A stretch of DNA of 64,000 nucleotides from Pseudomonas palleroniana (GTDB taxonomy: Bacteria; Pseudomonadota; Gammaproteobacteria; Pseudomonadales; Pseudomonadaceae), in the NCBI RefSeq assembly GCF_003031675.1, contig NZ_PYWX01000019.1:55652-119651 (forward strand), read 5' to 3'. Shown in pieces: positions 1 through 8,415 of the stretch. Within the stretch, counting starts at the first letter, position 1, and each line of letters begins with the position of its first letter. The notes beneath the pieces were generated by a model. It was not told where the DNA came from and searched no databases. It worked only from the letters and a program-made list of their open reading frames with translations. The translations under genes and the position numbers were made by a program.

Positions 1-417
1 GCGCCGCTTGCCTGGGTGAAAGGGTTGGAGCGCAGGATCATGGCCACCACCTGGAACGTGCCGGGGGTGATGAGTGCGATTGCCGTGGCCTGGATCGAAG
101 ACGGCACCGTGGCGCGGCTGGAGGCGCAAAAACGCCAGGATGCCCGGATGCGGCAGGCTTTGGCGGCGCAGGTACTGACGGGTGTTGACTACATCAGTCA
201 CCCCTCGTCGTACTTTCTATGGTTGCCGCTGGGGGAGGATGCCCGCGCTGATCAGATCGCCATGACCTTGCAGCGCGAGCAGATTTCCGTGTCCACCGCC
301 GAGCCGTTTGCGGTCTCGGCCTACGTGCCCCACGCGTTGCGTCTGGCGCTCGGCTCGGTGGAAATACCGGCGTTGCGCGAGGCGTTGCTCAAGGTGCGCA
401 AGGTGGTGGCATGGTGA
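1..417 (+). CDS. C-terminal part of a MocR-type (GntR/aminotransferase) regulator or class I aminotransferase, 5' truncated by window edge
   Basis: The reading frame is open from the first base and ends at a TGA at 415-417. The visible 138 or so residues look like the C-terminal small domain of a fold-type I PLP aminotransferase. They include a hydrophobic stretch with SSYFLWLPL, then EQISVSTAEPF and a terminal LRLALGSVEIPALREAL helix. This tail is typical of MocR/PdxR-like regulators, in which an N-terminal GntR winged helix is fused to an aminotransferase domain. The DNA-binding part and the PLP lysine lie upstream of the window, so a plain aminotransferase cannot be excluded. The gene converges with the NTF2-like gene, with one base between the stops. 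Confidence 0.7.
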   Translation, partial: APLAWVKGLERRIMATTWNVPGVMSAIAVAWIEDGTVARLEAQKRQDARMRQALAAQVLTGVDYISHPSSYFLWLPLGEDARADQIAMTLQREQISVSTAEPFAVSAYVPHALRLALGSVEIPALREALLKVRKVVAW

Positions 418-418
418 G

Positions 419-850
419 TCAGTACTTGTAGGCTTGACGCCCGATCAGCAGCCACTTGCCTTGCTGTTTCTGCCAGACCTGGAAGTTGTCGATATCGGTG
501 GGCACTTCGACGCCGCTGTTCACCGCCAAGGCGTGAAAGTGGTTGCGCACCAAGGCGGTGTCGCCGTCGAGCGTGATGGTCTGGTTCTGCATCTCCAGGG
601 TCTTGAATGCGCTGGTGTGGTTTTCCAGGTCGGCGATGAATTGCGCCTTGTTCTGGACTTTGCCGCTGGAGTGGCCGTAGGTGAGCTTGTCGGACGTCAA
701 CGCGTGCAGCTGCTTGAGGTCCAGGTGGAGCATGGCTTGGGTCAGTTGGTCGACGGCCTGCGCCACCTCTTTTTCGGCGGGGGCGGGCGCGGCTGAGACC
801 ACAGCGGAAAACAGGCACAGAAAACCGATCAGCACTTTGATGTGGGGCAT
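419..850 (-). CDS. Secreted NTF2-like / SnoaL-fold protein
   Basis: This 143-residue protein starts MPHIKVLIGFL and has a Sec-type signal peptide ending near AVVSAAPA, so it is probably periplasmic. The mature part has the nuclear transport factor 2-like pattern: an N-terminal helix (VAQAVDQLTQAML), LTYGHSSGKVQNKAQFIADL, then beta strands ending in WQKQQGKWLLIGRQAYKY. Many such proteins bind small ligands or have no known enzymatic role, and the function here is unknown. The start at 850 was chosen because AAGGAA lies six bases upstream and the signal peptide begins there. The region upstream of the start contains a 13-base motif that also occurs upstream of the MFS gene at 14063. Confidence 0.75.
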   Translation of the reverse strand: MPHIKVLIGFLCLFSAVVSAAPAPAEKEVAQAVDQLTQAMLHLDLKQLHALTSDKLTYGHSSGKVQNKAQFIADLENHTSAFKTLEMQNQTITLDGDTALVRNHFHALAVNSGVEVPTDIDNFQVWQKQQGKWLLIGRQAYKY

Positions 851-1107
851 GGGTGTTTCCTTATTGTTGTCAGGGGGTACGAACACTTAAGTCGTCGTAC
901 AACCATGCCGTATTTTTAATCGGCAAGGAAAGTGAATTTTTTGAATGCCTTTGAAATATTGGTGTAGGTCACGCTTTAAATGGCGTGCGACATCATATGA
1001 CGTCTCAACACTTGCGCAATTTCTTCCTGGAATTTGCCCCACTTCCTGCCTTTGTGGCACATGGCTATGCTAGCGCCACACTGATCAAATCCACCAGGAA
1101 GCCAGCC
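851..1107. other. Intergenic region between divergent NTF2-like gene and small ORF/CPBP gene
   Basis: About 260 bases (375 up to the CPBP start) without a recognised protein gene. It holds the 13-base motif at 891-903, an AT-rich stretch near 905-960 and TGTGGC...GCCACA arms near 1051-1080. No tRNA-like or clear small-RNA structure was seen. Confidence 0.5.
891..903 (-). promoter_or_regulatory. Copy 1 of a 13-base motif GTTGTACGACGAC (possible operator)
   Basis: On the minus strand this reads GTTGTACGACGAC, about 40 bases upstream of the NTF2-like start. The identical 13-mer occurs once more in a promoter region, at 14004-14016 upstream of an ACS-family MFS gene. GntR/FadR-type regulators of sugar-acid genes often use TTGTNNNACAA-like sites, so a shared regulator is possible. 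This is inference from two copies only. Confidence 0.35.
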
Positions 1108-1218
1108 ATGCTACCGAACCCAAACTACCAGGCCGTTCAACCCTCCGTCGGTGCAGGGAGGCCGTTTGCGAGGCCGGCGTCGGTCAATATCGACATGATC
1201 GCTATCGCTCGGGGTTGA
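1108..1218 (+). CDS. Possible 36-residue leader or small protein upstream of the CPBP protease
   Basis: An ATG at 1108 is preceded by AGGAAG at a good distance and opens a 36-codon frame that starts MLPNPNYQAVQPSVGAGRPF and ends at 1218. The stop lies seven bases before the CPBP start, so translational coupling is plausible. The frame has no transmembrane segment and I do not recognise it. The Shine-Dalgarno match and the spacing support translation, but no homology was checked, so it could be chance. Confidence 0.35.
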   Translation: MLPNPNYQAVQPSVGAGRPFARPASVNIDMIAIARG

Positions 1219-1225
1219 AGCGTTG

Positions 1226-1960
1226 ATGATTACCCAAGGCATGGAAGTATTAATTGACTACGGCCTCCACTTGGCGCCGGGTCTGTTGCTGTTCGGGCTG
1301 TGGTTTGCGCTGACGCCCAGCACCTTGTCCGCAATGCGCATCCTGATCCTGCTGGCAGCGTTCGTATTGATGCGCGACGTGATGACGCCGCTGGGCATGT
1401 GGTCGCTCGGCAACGAGGCGCAGATCGCCTTCACCCACAATACGTTCGTATTGGCCATGCTGGGTGGTTTATCGGCGTTGCTGATCCTGTTGCTGGCGCG
1501 GATCGCGCCGCAGTTGTGGCAGCTGGTGCGCTGGTCTATCGGCAATCCGGCTGTTGGCCTGGCCGTGGGGCTGCTGGTGGGCTGCCTGATCGGTGTGCCG
1601 CTACGGGTTCACCAAGGTATCGACGCGTCCGCGATCCATGGCTATTGGGTGTGGCTGCCGGGCATGCTGGTATTGGCTTACGGCGCCAACGCGCTGGAAG
1701 AGGTGTTGTTTCGCGGGTTCCTGCAGGGTTACCTGGAGCAGCGGCTCACGCCGTTGCGTGCCGCCTTGATCAGTGGCGTGGCCTTTGCCGCCTGTCATAC
1801 GTTCCTGGCCTTGAGTGTGACCCAACTGGGCGCGACGGTGTTGCTGTTCACCCTGATCGAAGGGCTGGCCTGCGCCTGGGTGCGGATGCGTTATGGCGTG
1901 TTGCCAGCCACGCTGACCCATGGCACGGCCATTCTGTTGATAGCCGTGCCGCTGGTTTGA
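1226..1960 (+). CDS. CPBP family intramembrane glutamic endopeptidase (CAAX protease-like)
   Basis: A 244-residue polytopic membrane protein with about seven hydrophobic segments. It has the CPBP (Abi) motifs: motif 1 EEVLFRGFLQG, motif 2 with the His in FAACHTFLA, and motif 3 PATLTHG. These supply the glutamates and histidines of the intramembrane protease active site in the Rce1-like superfamily. Bacterial members process small peptides or act in immunity, but the substrate here is unknown. Translation could also begin at a TTG one codon earlier (1223). I chose the ATG at 1226. A REPIN follows directly and probably marks the transcript end. Confidence 0.8.
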   Translation: MITQGMEVLIDYGLHLAPGLLLFGLWFALTPSTLSAMRILILLAAFVLMRDVMTPLGMWSLGNEAQIAFTHNTFVLAMLGGLSALLILLLARIAPQLWQLVRWSIGNPAVGLAVGLLVGCLIGVPLRVHQGIDASAIHGYWVWLPGMLVLAYGANALEEVLFRGFLQGYLEQRLTPLRAALISGVAFAACHTFLALSVTQLGATVLLFTLIEGLACAWVRMRYGVLPATLTHGTAILLIAVPLV

Positions 1961-1971
1961 AATGCAGATGC

Positions 1972-2071
1972 TGTAGGAGCGAGCTTGCTCGCGAAGAACT
2001 CATAGGCACCGCGTTCATTCAGGAGAAACGCGTTATCGTTGACGTTTTTCGCGAGCAAGCTCGCTCCTACA
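1972..2071. repeat. REPIN: two inverted REP elements (TGTAGGAGCGAGCTTGCTCG family)
   Basis: A 100-base unit begins TGTAGGAGCGAGCTTGCTCG and ends with its inverted copy CGAGCAAGCTCGCTCCTACA. Each end is itself a small palindrome (CGAGCTTGCTCG), and about 55 bases lie between them. This is the REP-doublet organisation common in fluorescent pseudomonads, where elements are spread between genes by RAYT transposases acting in trans. It lies between the CPBP gene and the 3' end of the amidase gene. It may stabilise mRNA ends, which is inferred from the family. Confidence 0.9.
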
Positions 2072-3778
2072 TCAGTCTACCGCCAGGGGTGGAGTACGCG
2101 GGGGAATCACGCGTTTGCTGCCGGTGGCTTCAAACGCCGAAGCGAAGCGCAGCAGTTGCGAGTCGTCATAGGCACGCCCGGCAAAGGTCAGCCCCACCGG
2201 CATGCCGATGTCCGCCATCACGCCCATCGGCACGGTGACCGTGGGCACACCCAGGTGGCGAATAGCGAGGTTGCCATTGGCGACCCAAACCCCGTTGCTC
2301 CAGGCGATATCGGCACTGGTTTCGTTCACATCGGCATCTGCCGGGCCCACGTCGGCCACGGTCGGGAACAGCACGGCGTCCAGCCCCAGGTTGTCCATCC
2401 AGTCTTCCAGGTCAATCCGCCGGGTTTGCTCCAGGCCCCGCAGGCCGTCGGGCACGGTGCTGATCTCATTCCACGGTGTGATGCCACGTTTGGCCATGCG
2501 CACGTACTCGTCCATGCCGGCGGCCAGGTCGTCTTCACGGTTGGGCAGGGTGCCTGGGTCGTGCGGGAAGATCTGCGGGCCGTCGACGTCCGCCAGGCGA
2601 TTGAGGGTCGGGTCGCCATTGGCACGCAGGAAGTCATCGAAGGCCCAGGCCGACAGCTCCCACAGTTCGTCGTGCAGGAATTCCTTGGACACCAGGCCGC
2701 GGGTAAACACGGTCGGCGCGCCGGGGCGGTCGCCTTCGCAGTTGGACACCAGCGGGAAATCCACCTCGATCACCTCGGCGCCGGCGGCTTCCAACGCCTG
2801 GCGGGCAGCCTGCCACAGGTCGATCACGCTGGCACGGGTGTTGATCTTCTGCCCGGTCGGCCCGCCGATCCCGGGTTTTTCGCTGGTGCCGGCCTCGGGG
2901 TCGGCGTTGATGTACATGCGCGGCACGCCGAAGCGTTTACCTGCGAGCGACTCGCGAGGCGCTGCCAGCTCAGCGTAGGAAACCGGGCGCACCGAGGCCA
3001 CGCTCGGGATCGGTACCCAGGGTTGCAGGCGCCACAGGTCGCCACGGGTGTCGGGGTCTTCGGCAACCACCACATCGAGCACTTCCAGCAGGTCGGCCAT
3101 GGTGCGTGCATACGGCACCACCACGTCCATGGTCGGCGTCAACGGCCAGTTGCCGCGCACCGAAATCACCCCACGGGACGGGGTGTAGGCACACAGGCCA
3201 TTGTTGGACGCCGGACCGCGCCCGCTCGACCAGGTTTCTTCGGCCAGGCCGAATGCGGCAAAGCTGGCGGCTGTCGCGGTGCCTGCGCCGTTGGAGGAGC
3301 CGGAAGCAAAGGGCGCGGTGAGGTAGTCGGCGTTGTACGGGCTCTCTGCGCGGCCATAAACGCCGCGTTGCATGCCGCCATTGGCCATCGGCGGCATGTT
3401 GGTCTTGCCCAGGCAGATGGCGCCGCCGGCCCGCAGGCGCTCGATGGTAAAGGCGTCGCGATGGGCCGTCAGCTTGGCGAAGGCCGGGCTGCCCGAGGCG
3501 GCCGTCAGGCCCTTGACCAGGTAGCTGTCTTTGGCGGTGTAGGGGATGCCATCCAGTGGTCCCAAGGTTTCGCCCTTGGCCCGACGCGCATCGGACGCCT
3601 TGGCTTCTTCAAGGGCCTGGGGGTTGCGCACGACCACGGCGTTCAAGGCGGTGGCCGTCTGCGGGCCGTCATAGGCATCGATCCGCGCCAGGTAGGCCTT
3701 GACCAGTTCAACGGCAGTGGTCTGGCCGGTTTCAAGCGCCGCGCGCAATTGGGCAATGGAGACTTCGGTAACTTGCAT
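2072..3778 (-). CDS. Amidase signature family enzyme
   Basis: A 568-residue amidase with the Ser-cisSer-Lys triad in the expected order. The Lys is in GIPYTAKDSY (about residue 83), the cis-Ser is in FASGSSNGAG (about 161), and the nucleophile Ser is in ETWSSGRGPAS (about 185). The nucleophile loop differs from the usual TGGSIR form but keeps the R-x-P-A tail. The family hydrolyses C-N bonds of diverse amides. The substrate cannot be told from sequence, and there is no Gat partner nearby. The MQVTEVS start was chosen because the family homology begins there. Upstream in-frame starts would run into the XRE gene. Confidence 0.85.
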   Translation of the reverse strand: MQVTEVSIAQLRAALETGQTTAVELVKAYLARIDAYDGPQTATALNAVVVRNPQALEEAKASDARRAKGETLGPLDGIPYTAKDSYLVKGLTAASGSPAFAKLTAHRDAFTIERLRAGGAICLGKTNMPPMANGGMQRGVYGRAESPYNADYLTAPFASGSSNGAGTATAASFAAFGLAEETWSSGRGPASNNGLCAYTPSRGVISVRGNWPLTPTMDVVVPYARTMADLLEVLDVVVAEDPDTRGDLWRLQPWVPIPSVASVRPVSYAELAAPRESLAGKRFGVPRMYINADPEAGTSEKPGIGGPTGQKINTRASVIDLWQAARQALEAAGAEVIEVDFPLVSNCEGDRPGAPTVFTRGLVSKEFLHDELWELSAWAFDDFLRANGDPTLNRLADVDGPQIFPHDPGTLPNREDDLAAGMDEYVRMAKRGITPWNEISTVPDGLRGLEQTRRIDLEDWMDNLGLDAVLFPTVADVGPADADVNETSADIAWSNGVWVANGNLAIRHLGVPTVTVPMGVMADIGMPVGLTFAGRAYDDSQLLRFASAFEATGSKRVIPPRTPPLAVD

Positions 3779-3836
3779 CACGTTTTTTTCGCCGCCTTCA
3801 GGTGGGAGGTATGGCGGCAGTCTACGGACAGATATT

Positions 3837-4625
3837 TCACAAAACCAGCGCCGCATAATCCGCGTAGGCGGCACGCATTACTTGCCATGTAGCCGCGTCA
3901 GCGGGAATCAGATGTTCGATCCGCAGTGAGGTCAGGGTGATGTCCTGGGGCATGCCGAAGGTGGTGAAGGTCGACAGGAAGTTCAGTTCGCCCCGCTTCG
4001 AACGGATACACGTCAGCACCAACGGCGGCATCGACCCGGGCAGTTCGGTGCCGGCCGGTGTCGGTAAACCCGCCAATAACGTAGCCAATCCGGGATTACC
4101 CAGTGCTTCGCGGGTTGCCCGTTGCCAGGCCAGGCTGCGGATTTCTTCGGCGTTGATCAGGTGATCGCCCAGGCCACCTGTCTGCAGCAGCGTGGTGAGC
4201 AGGTTGATGCCATCGGCCGCATCCGGCGGGATACCCACCAGTTCAAACAACACGCCGGTACTCGCGTTCGCCGCCAACACTTCCCACTGGCTGCCCAGCA
4301 GAATCGCTGGTGCAGGGTTGTTGGCATGCAACACATGGCTGACCGCCTCGCGAATCGCCGCCATGGCGGGCGATGCCAACGAGGTGGCGGCGTAGCGGGG
4401 GGCATAACCGGCGGCGAGGAATACACGGTTGCACAGCTCCAACGGGGCTTCCAACGCCGTCAGCAGATTATGCAAGGTGCCCGGGCTCGGCTTGGCGCGG
4501 CCGGTTTCGATGCAACTGAGGTGACGCTGCGAGACGCCCGTGATCAAGGCCAGGTCCAGTTGGCTCAGGTGGGCGTGGCGGCGCAGTTGGCGTAACAGTT
4601 CGCCGGCGCTGACTGTGATGTCCAT
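3837..4625 (-). CDS. XRE-family regulator with MmyB-like ligand-binding domain
   Basis: A 262-residue protein. Residues 5-60 form an HTH_3 domain (LLRQLRRHAHLSQLDLALITG, then SQRHLSCIETGRAKPS). The rest matches the MmyB-like C-terminal domain, with markers AILLGSQWEVLAANASTGVLF and LTSLRIEHLIPAD. In relatives this domain binds a small, probably fatty-acid-like ligand. It lies upstream of the amidase on the same strand, with about 58 bases between. A local regulatory role is possible but not shown. Confidence 0.85.
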   Translation of the reverse strand: MDITVSAGELLRQLRRHAHLSQLDLALITGVSQRHLSCIETGRAKPSPGTLHNLLTALEAPLELCNRVFLAAGYAPRYAATSLASPAMAAIREAVSHVLHANNPAPAILLGSQWEVLAANASTGVLFELVGIPPDAADGINLLTTLLQTGGLGDHLINAEEIRSLAWQRATREALGNPGLATLLAGLPTPAGTELPGSMPPLVLTCIRSKRGELNFLSTFTTFGMPQDITLTSLRIEHLIPADAATWQVMRAAYADYAALVL

Positions 4626-4708
4626 GGCGTGGTCATGACCTCCGAGGTCATTGCGAGGGCCGCCACCTTATCACTAGGGTGGGCCTCGTTCACTGCAAGG
4701 AAGAGTCC

Positions 4709-5017
4709 ATGTCCAGAAGACCTTATATCGCCCTGGCCGCTCTGCTCGGGTTTTCGCTGTACAGCCTGGCGGTGATGTTCACCGCCGAGCAATCGTTGCT
4801 GGCATTCGGCTGGGAACTGATGACGCGGCCGGACACGGCGCAGGTCGTGATCGACCTGTACCTGATGGCGGCGCTGGCATGTGTGTGGATGTATCGGGAT
4901 ACGCGGGCCCGGGGGCGCTCGGTGATTGGCGTGCTGCCGTATTTTTTGCTGACGGCGGTGTTCGTCTCGGTGGGGCCGTTGTTGTACATCGTTGTGAACG
5001 CCTACCGGGATGAATGA
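4709..5017 (+). CDS. DUF2834 family small membrane protein
   Basis: A 102-residue protein with three hydrophobic segments (about 5-27, 45-60 and 75-97) and a short charged end. It resembles DUF2834 proteins, whose function is unknown. The ATG at 4709 has AAGGAAGA just upstream and was preferred over the upstream GTG. Its 3' end overlaps the convergent diguanylate cyclase gene by 16 bases. Confidence 0.7.
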   Translation: MSRRPYIALAALLGFSLYSLAVMFTAEQSLLAFGWELMTRPDTAQVVIDLYLMAALACVWMYRDTRARGRSVIGVLPYFLLTAVFVSVGPLLYIVVNAYRDE

Positions 5018-6174
5018 GCGTACGCGCCGGTACGGTCCACCAGGCGAATGCTGTCGCGCCCACCCCGCTTGGTTTCATAGAGTGCGCTGTCCCCCAGTTC
5101 AATCAACACCGCGAGGCTGTGCGGCGGTTGGTCGAACAGGTTGGCGCCGATGCTCAACGTGATCGGCGCGGGCGTGGTGAAGGACTGCGAGGCGAATTGG
5201 TGGAACTGGGCGCGCAGGCGGCTGCCCAGTTCCACGATCTGCTCGGTCGAGGTGTCGTTGAGCAGGATCACGAACTCATCGCCGCCCAGGCGGGCGGCCA
5301 GCGAGCCATCCGGGGCCACGGTGCGAATCATCTCGCTCAAGGTGATCAGCAAGCGGTCGCCGGCGGTATGGCCGTAGAGGTCATTGACCAGTTTGAAGTT
5401 ATCGATGTCGATCAGCAGCAGCGCGCCCGGTTGTGCCGCTGAAACCTGGGTGAGCAGGGGCGGCGCGTGCAGGTCGAGGGCGCGGCGGTTGTAGAGGGCG
5501 GTCAACGGGTCGCGGGCGGCCAGGTGGGCAATCTGTTGTTCGCGGCGGTAGCGTTCGGAACCGGTCATCGACAATGCAATCAGCATGATCGCCATGGCGC
5601 CCTCGACCAGGGAGACCTGGATGATCTCGCCCTTGAACGCCGTCAGGTCGATCAAGGTGCCGGGGATCTGCACAGACAGGGCCTTGGCCACATAGAACGC
5701 GCCATGGATCAGCAGCACGTAACGCAGTTGCACCGCGCCGATGCTGAGGGATTTGCCATGGGGCCGCAGCAGGAAACTGGCGCACAAGGTGGGCAGTGCC
5801 ACCAGCAATGACTGCACCGCCAGCATGATTTTGGACCATAGCAGGTCGGCCGGGAGCATCAGCAGTCCGAACCATATGGCCGGCATCAGTAGCCAAAACG
5901 CCGACAGTCGCCGCTGGGTAAAGCGTGCCACGCCCAACAGGAATAAAAAGTGCGCGCTGACCAGCAAACCGTTGGCGAACCAGATGCCGATCATCCAGAA
6001 GCCGCTGCTGCGCAGCAGGGCGAGGATGGAGCCGAAGCTGATGATGGCGAAGCCGGCGCTCCAGAACAGCAGCGAGGGTTCGCGCACGCTGCGCCATTCA
6101 ACGGCTAGGTACAGGGCGGCAGCGGCTGCCAGGGCAACGGTGAGTGCCAGAATGGTCGGGGGATCGAGCGTCAT
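5002..6174 (-). CDS. Membrane-anchored diguanylate cyclase (GGDEF)
   Basis: A 390-residue protein. Residues 1-205 hold about six to seven transmembrane helices forming an unassigned integral-membrane sensor. Residues 215-380 are a GGDEF domain that begins at DPLTALYNRRAL and has an intact GGDEF at 297-301. It should make cyclic di-GMP from two GTP. The inhibitory I-site RxxD, expected nine residues before the motif, is replaced by PDGS, so product feedback inhibition is probably lost. There is no EAL domain. Confidence 0.9.
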   Translation of the reverse strand: MTLDPPTILALTVALAAAAALYLAVEWRSVREPSLLFWSAGFAIISFGSILALLRSSGFWMIGIWFANGLLVSAHFLFLLGVARFTQRRLSAFWLLMPAIWFGLLMLPADLLWSKIMLAVQSLLVALPTLCASFLLRPHGKSLSIGAVQLRYVLLIHGAFYVAKALSVQIPGTLIDLTAFKGEIIQVSLVEGAMAIMLIALSMTGSERYRREQQIAHLAARDPLTALYNRRALDLHAPPLLTQVSAAQPGALLLIDIDNFKLVNDLYGHTAGDRLLITLSEMIRTVAPDGSLAARLGGDEFVILLNDTSTEQIVELGSRLRAQFHQFASQSFTTPAPITLSIGANLFDQPPHSLAVLIELGDSALYETKRGGRDSIRLVDRTGAYAHSSR

Positions 6175-6284
6175 TGGGTGCCGGGTCTGCCTGGGTGTGC
6201 GCTAAAAGCCAGGATTGTAAGCGCACACGCAGGTTTCTCAGAGCATTCATCGTGCTGGCGTACGGCCAGCCGATGATCGGCGGG

Positions 6285-7496
6285 TCAGGCGCCTTTGGTC
6301 GATGGCAGCAATATCGTCAGGATCCCCACCAGCGGCAGGAACGAGCACAGTTTGTAGACGTACTCGATGCCGTGGCTGTCGGCGAGCAAGCCGAGCAGTG
6401 CCGCGCCGATGCCGCTGAAGCCGAACATCAGGCCGAAGAAGATCCCGGCGATCATGCCCACATTGCCCGGCACCAGTTCCTGGGCGTAGACCACGATGGC
6501 CGAAAAGGCCGAGGCGATGATAAACCCGATCACCACGCTCAAGACCGCCGTCCAGAACAGGTCGACATAGGGCAGGGCCAGGGTGAAAGGGGCCGCGCCG
6601 AGGATGGAGAACCAGATGACTTTCTTGCGCCCGATCTTGTCGCCGATCGGGCCGCCCGCGAAGGTGCCGACGGCCACGGCGCCGAGGAACAGGAACAGGT
6701 ACATCTGAGAACTGGCGACCGACAGCTGGAATTTTTCGATCAGGTAGAACGTGAAGTAGCTGGTCAGGCTGGTCATGTACCAGTATTTGGAGAACACCAG
6801 CAGGGCCAGCACCACCAGGGCGAAGGTCACGCGGCCTTTGGACAAACCATGGGTTGCCTGGCTGCCTTGCTTGAGTTTGAACAGGTTGAGGTGGTTGCGG
6901 TACCAGCGGCTCAAGCCATACAGCACCAGGATCGCGAAGACCGCGAACAGGCCGAACCAGGCGATGTGCGTCTGGCCGTAGGGAATGATGATGGCCGCCG
7001 CGAGCAACGGGCCGAAGGCGCTGCCGGTGTTGCCGCCGACCTGGAAGGTCGATTGCGCCAGGCCATAGCGGCCGCCCGAGGCCAGGCGTGCCACCCGCGA
7101 GGTTTCCGGGTGGAAGGTCGACGAGCCGACGCCGACCAACCCCGCTGCCAGCAGGATCGCCGGGAAGGAACCGACGAACGCCAGCATCAGAATGCCGATC
7201 AAGGTGCAGACCATGCCCGCCGGCAACAGCCAAGGCTTGGGATGGCGGTCGGTGTGGTAACCGATCCAGGGCTGCAGCAAGGACGCGGTCAGTTGAAAGG
7301 TCAGGGTGATCAGGCCCACCTGGGTGAAGCTCAGCCCATAGTTGGCTTTGAGCATCGGGTAGATCGAGGGCAGCACGGCCTGGATCAAGTCATTGATCAG
7401 GTGCGCCAGGGCGCAGGCACCGAGGACGCGCATGACCAGAGGGCTTATCTGGGGCGCAGGGGTTGCAGCGGCGGGTGACGCGGTCAGTGTCGACAT
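6285..7496 (-). CDS. fsr: MFS efflux transporter of the fosmidomycin-resistance (Fsr) type
   Basis: A 403-residue 12-TM major facilitator. It matches E. coli Fsr throughout as I recall it, including LTFQLTASLLQPWIGY, GSSTFHPETSRVARLASGGR, STFQVGGNTGS and VYAQELVPG. Fsr exports fosmidomycin and probably related compounds across the inner membrane by proton antiport. The natural substrate in pseudomonads is not known. The gene is divergent from an AraC gene at 7642, and a direct repeat in the shared promoter region suggests that this regulator controls it. Confidence 0.88.
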   Translation of the reverse strand: MSTLTASPAAATPAPQISPLVMRVLGACALAHLINDLIQAVLPSIYPMLKANYGLSFTQVGLITLTFQLTASLLQPWIGYHTDRHPKPWLLPAGMVCTLIGILMLAFVGSFPAILLAAGLVGVGSSTFHPETSRVARLASGGRYGLAQSTFQVGGNTGSAFGPLLAAAIIIPYGQTHIAWFGLFAVFAILVLYGLSRWYRNHLNLFKLKQGSQATHGLSKGRVTFALVVLALLVFSKYWYMTSLTSYFTFYLIEKFQLSVASSQMYLFLFLGAVAVGTFAGGPIGDKIGRKKVIWFSILGAAPFTLALPYVDLFWTAVLSVVIGFIIASAFSAIVVYAQELVPGNVGMIAGIFFGLMFGFSGIGAALLGLLADSHGIEYVYKLCSFLPLVGILTILLPSTKGA

Positions 7497-7565
7497 GCAG
7501 GCATTCCATACAAGGCAGCGTTCCAGGGCTGCCAGTACTTGAGCTGGCTGCCCATTTCAAATTGT

Positions 7566-7597
7566 TTCGGCGTTCATGCTAGATTCGGCGTAAATGC
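7566..7597. promoter_or_regulatory. Direct repeat TTCGGCGTTCATGC / TTCGGCGTAAATGC in the fsr-araC divergent promoter
   Basis: Two 14-base copies (7566-7579 and 7584-7597) differ at two positions and are 18 bases apart centre to centre, so they lie on nearly the same DNA face. AraC-family proteins typically bind such direct repeats. The position between the divergent fsr and araC genes makes it a good candidate operator. No binding data are available from sequence. Confidence 0.5.
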
Positions 7598-7641
7598 CTG
7601 TCTCGCGAAAATCGGGAGGCAACTATCGCAAAAAGGGCGAA

Positions 7642-8415
7642 ATGATCAAACCATTGGATGAATTTTTGCAGGAGATCGATGAGGGCGACTGGGCGGTGAT
7701 CAGTTCCGCCACCGATTATCCTGAAAACTGGGTGATCCCGGATCACAGCCACGAAAAACACCAACTACTCTACGCCATCGAAGGCGTGATGGTGGTGCAC
7801 TCGGCGCAGAACCAGTGGACGGTGCCGTCCAATCGCGGCTTCTGGATGCCCAGCGGGCAAGTGCATTCGCTGCGTTGCGTGGGCACGCTGAAGATGCGCA
7901 GCGTGTTCGTGCGCCCGGATGCCTTCCCGAATTTGCCCACCGAGACCAAGGCGGTGAGCATTTCACCGCTGCTCAGTGAACTGATCAAGGCATCGGTGAG
8001 TTTGAAGCCGCCTTATGCCGAAGACTCGCGCGATGCGCGGATCATGCACCTGATCCTCGACGAACTGGCGATTCTGCCGGCGTTGCCGCTGTCGTTGCCC
8101 CAGCCCGCCGACTCACGCATCAACCATATCTGCCAGGCGTTGCAACAGGATGCCGGTGACGCCTCGACGGTGGCGGACTGGAGCGACCGACTGGGCCTGG
8201 ATCAGAAGACCATCCAGCGCCTGTTCCGCAAGGAAACCGGCCTGACGTTCGGCCAGTGGCGCCAGCAGGCGCGGTTGCTGCTGGCGCTGGAGCGCATTGC
8301 GGTGGGGGAGAAGATCATCGATGTGGCGATCGAGCTGGGCTACGACAGCCCGAGCGCCTTTACCAATATGTTCAAGAAACAGTTCGGCAAGACGCCGAGT
8401 CAGTTTTTCCGCTAG
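7642..8415 (+). CDS. AraC-family regulator with N-terminal cupin domain
   Basis: A 257-residue protein. The N-terminal 110 residues look like a cupin sensor (PDHSHEKHQLLYAIEGVMVV, then FWMPSGQVHSL). The C-terminal 95 residues hold two HTH motifs, ending in VAIELGYDSPSAFTNMFKKQFG as in the AraC consensus. The ATG at 7642 was chosen for the AAGGGCGA before it. It is divergent from fsr, which is probably its target. The 3' end overlaps the convergent NepI-like gene by 44 bases. Confidence 0.88.
   Translation: MIKPLDEFLQEIDEGDWAVISSATDYPENWVIPDHSHEKHQLLYAIEGVMVVHSAQNQWTVPSNRGFWMPSGQVHSLRCVGTLKMRSVFVRPDAFPNLPTETKAVSISPLLSELIKASVSLKPPYAEDSRDARIMHLILDELAILPALPLSLPQPADSRINHICQALQQDAGDASTVADWSDRLGLDQKTIQRLFRKETGLTFGQWRQQARLLLALERIAVGEKIIDVAIELGYDSPSAFTNMFKKQFGKTPSQFFR

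Noticed and set aside
1052..1068. Sigma-54-like TGGCAC...TATGCT upstream of the small ORF
   Set aside because: The GG-to-GC distance is one base too long, and the -12 element reads TATGC rather than TTGC.
2039..3892. Long open frame antisense to the amidase gene
   Set aside because: It mirrors the codon bias of the real gene, shows no family motifs and is rich in low-complexity His/Gly/Arg. Similar shadows lie opposite fsr (6144-7478), proP (12252-13733), the OsmC-YcaO gene (23365-25395) and the first chemoreceptor gene (19082-20308).
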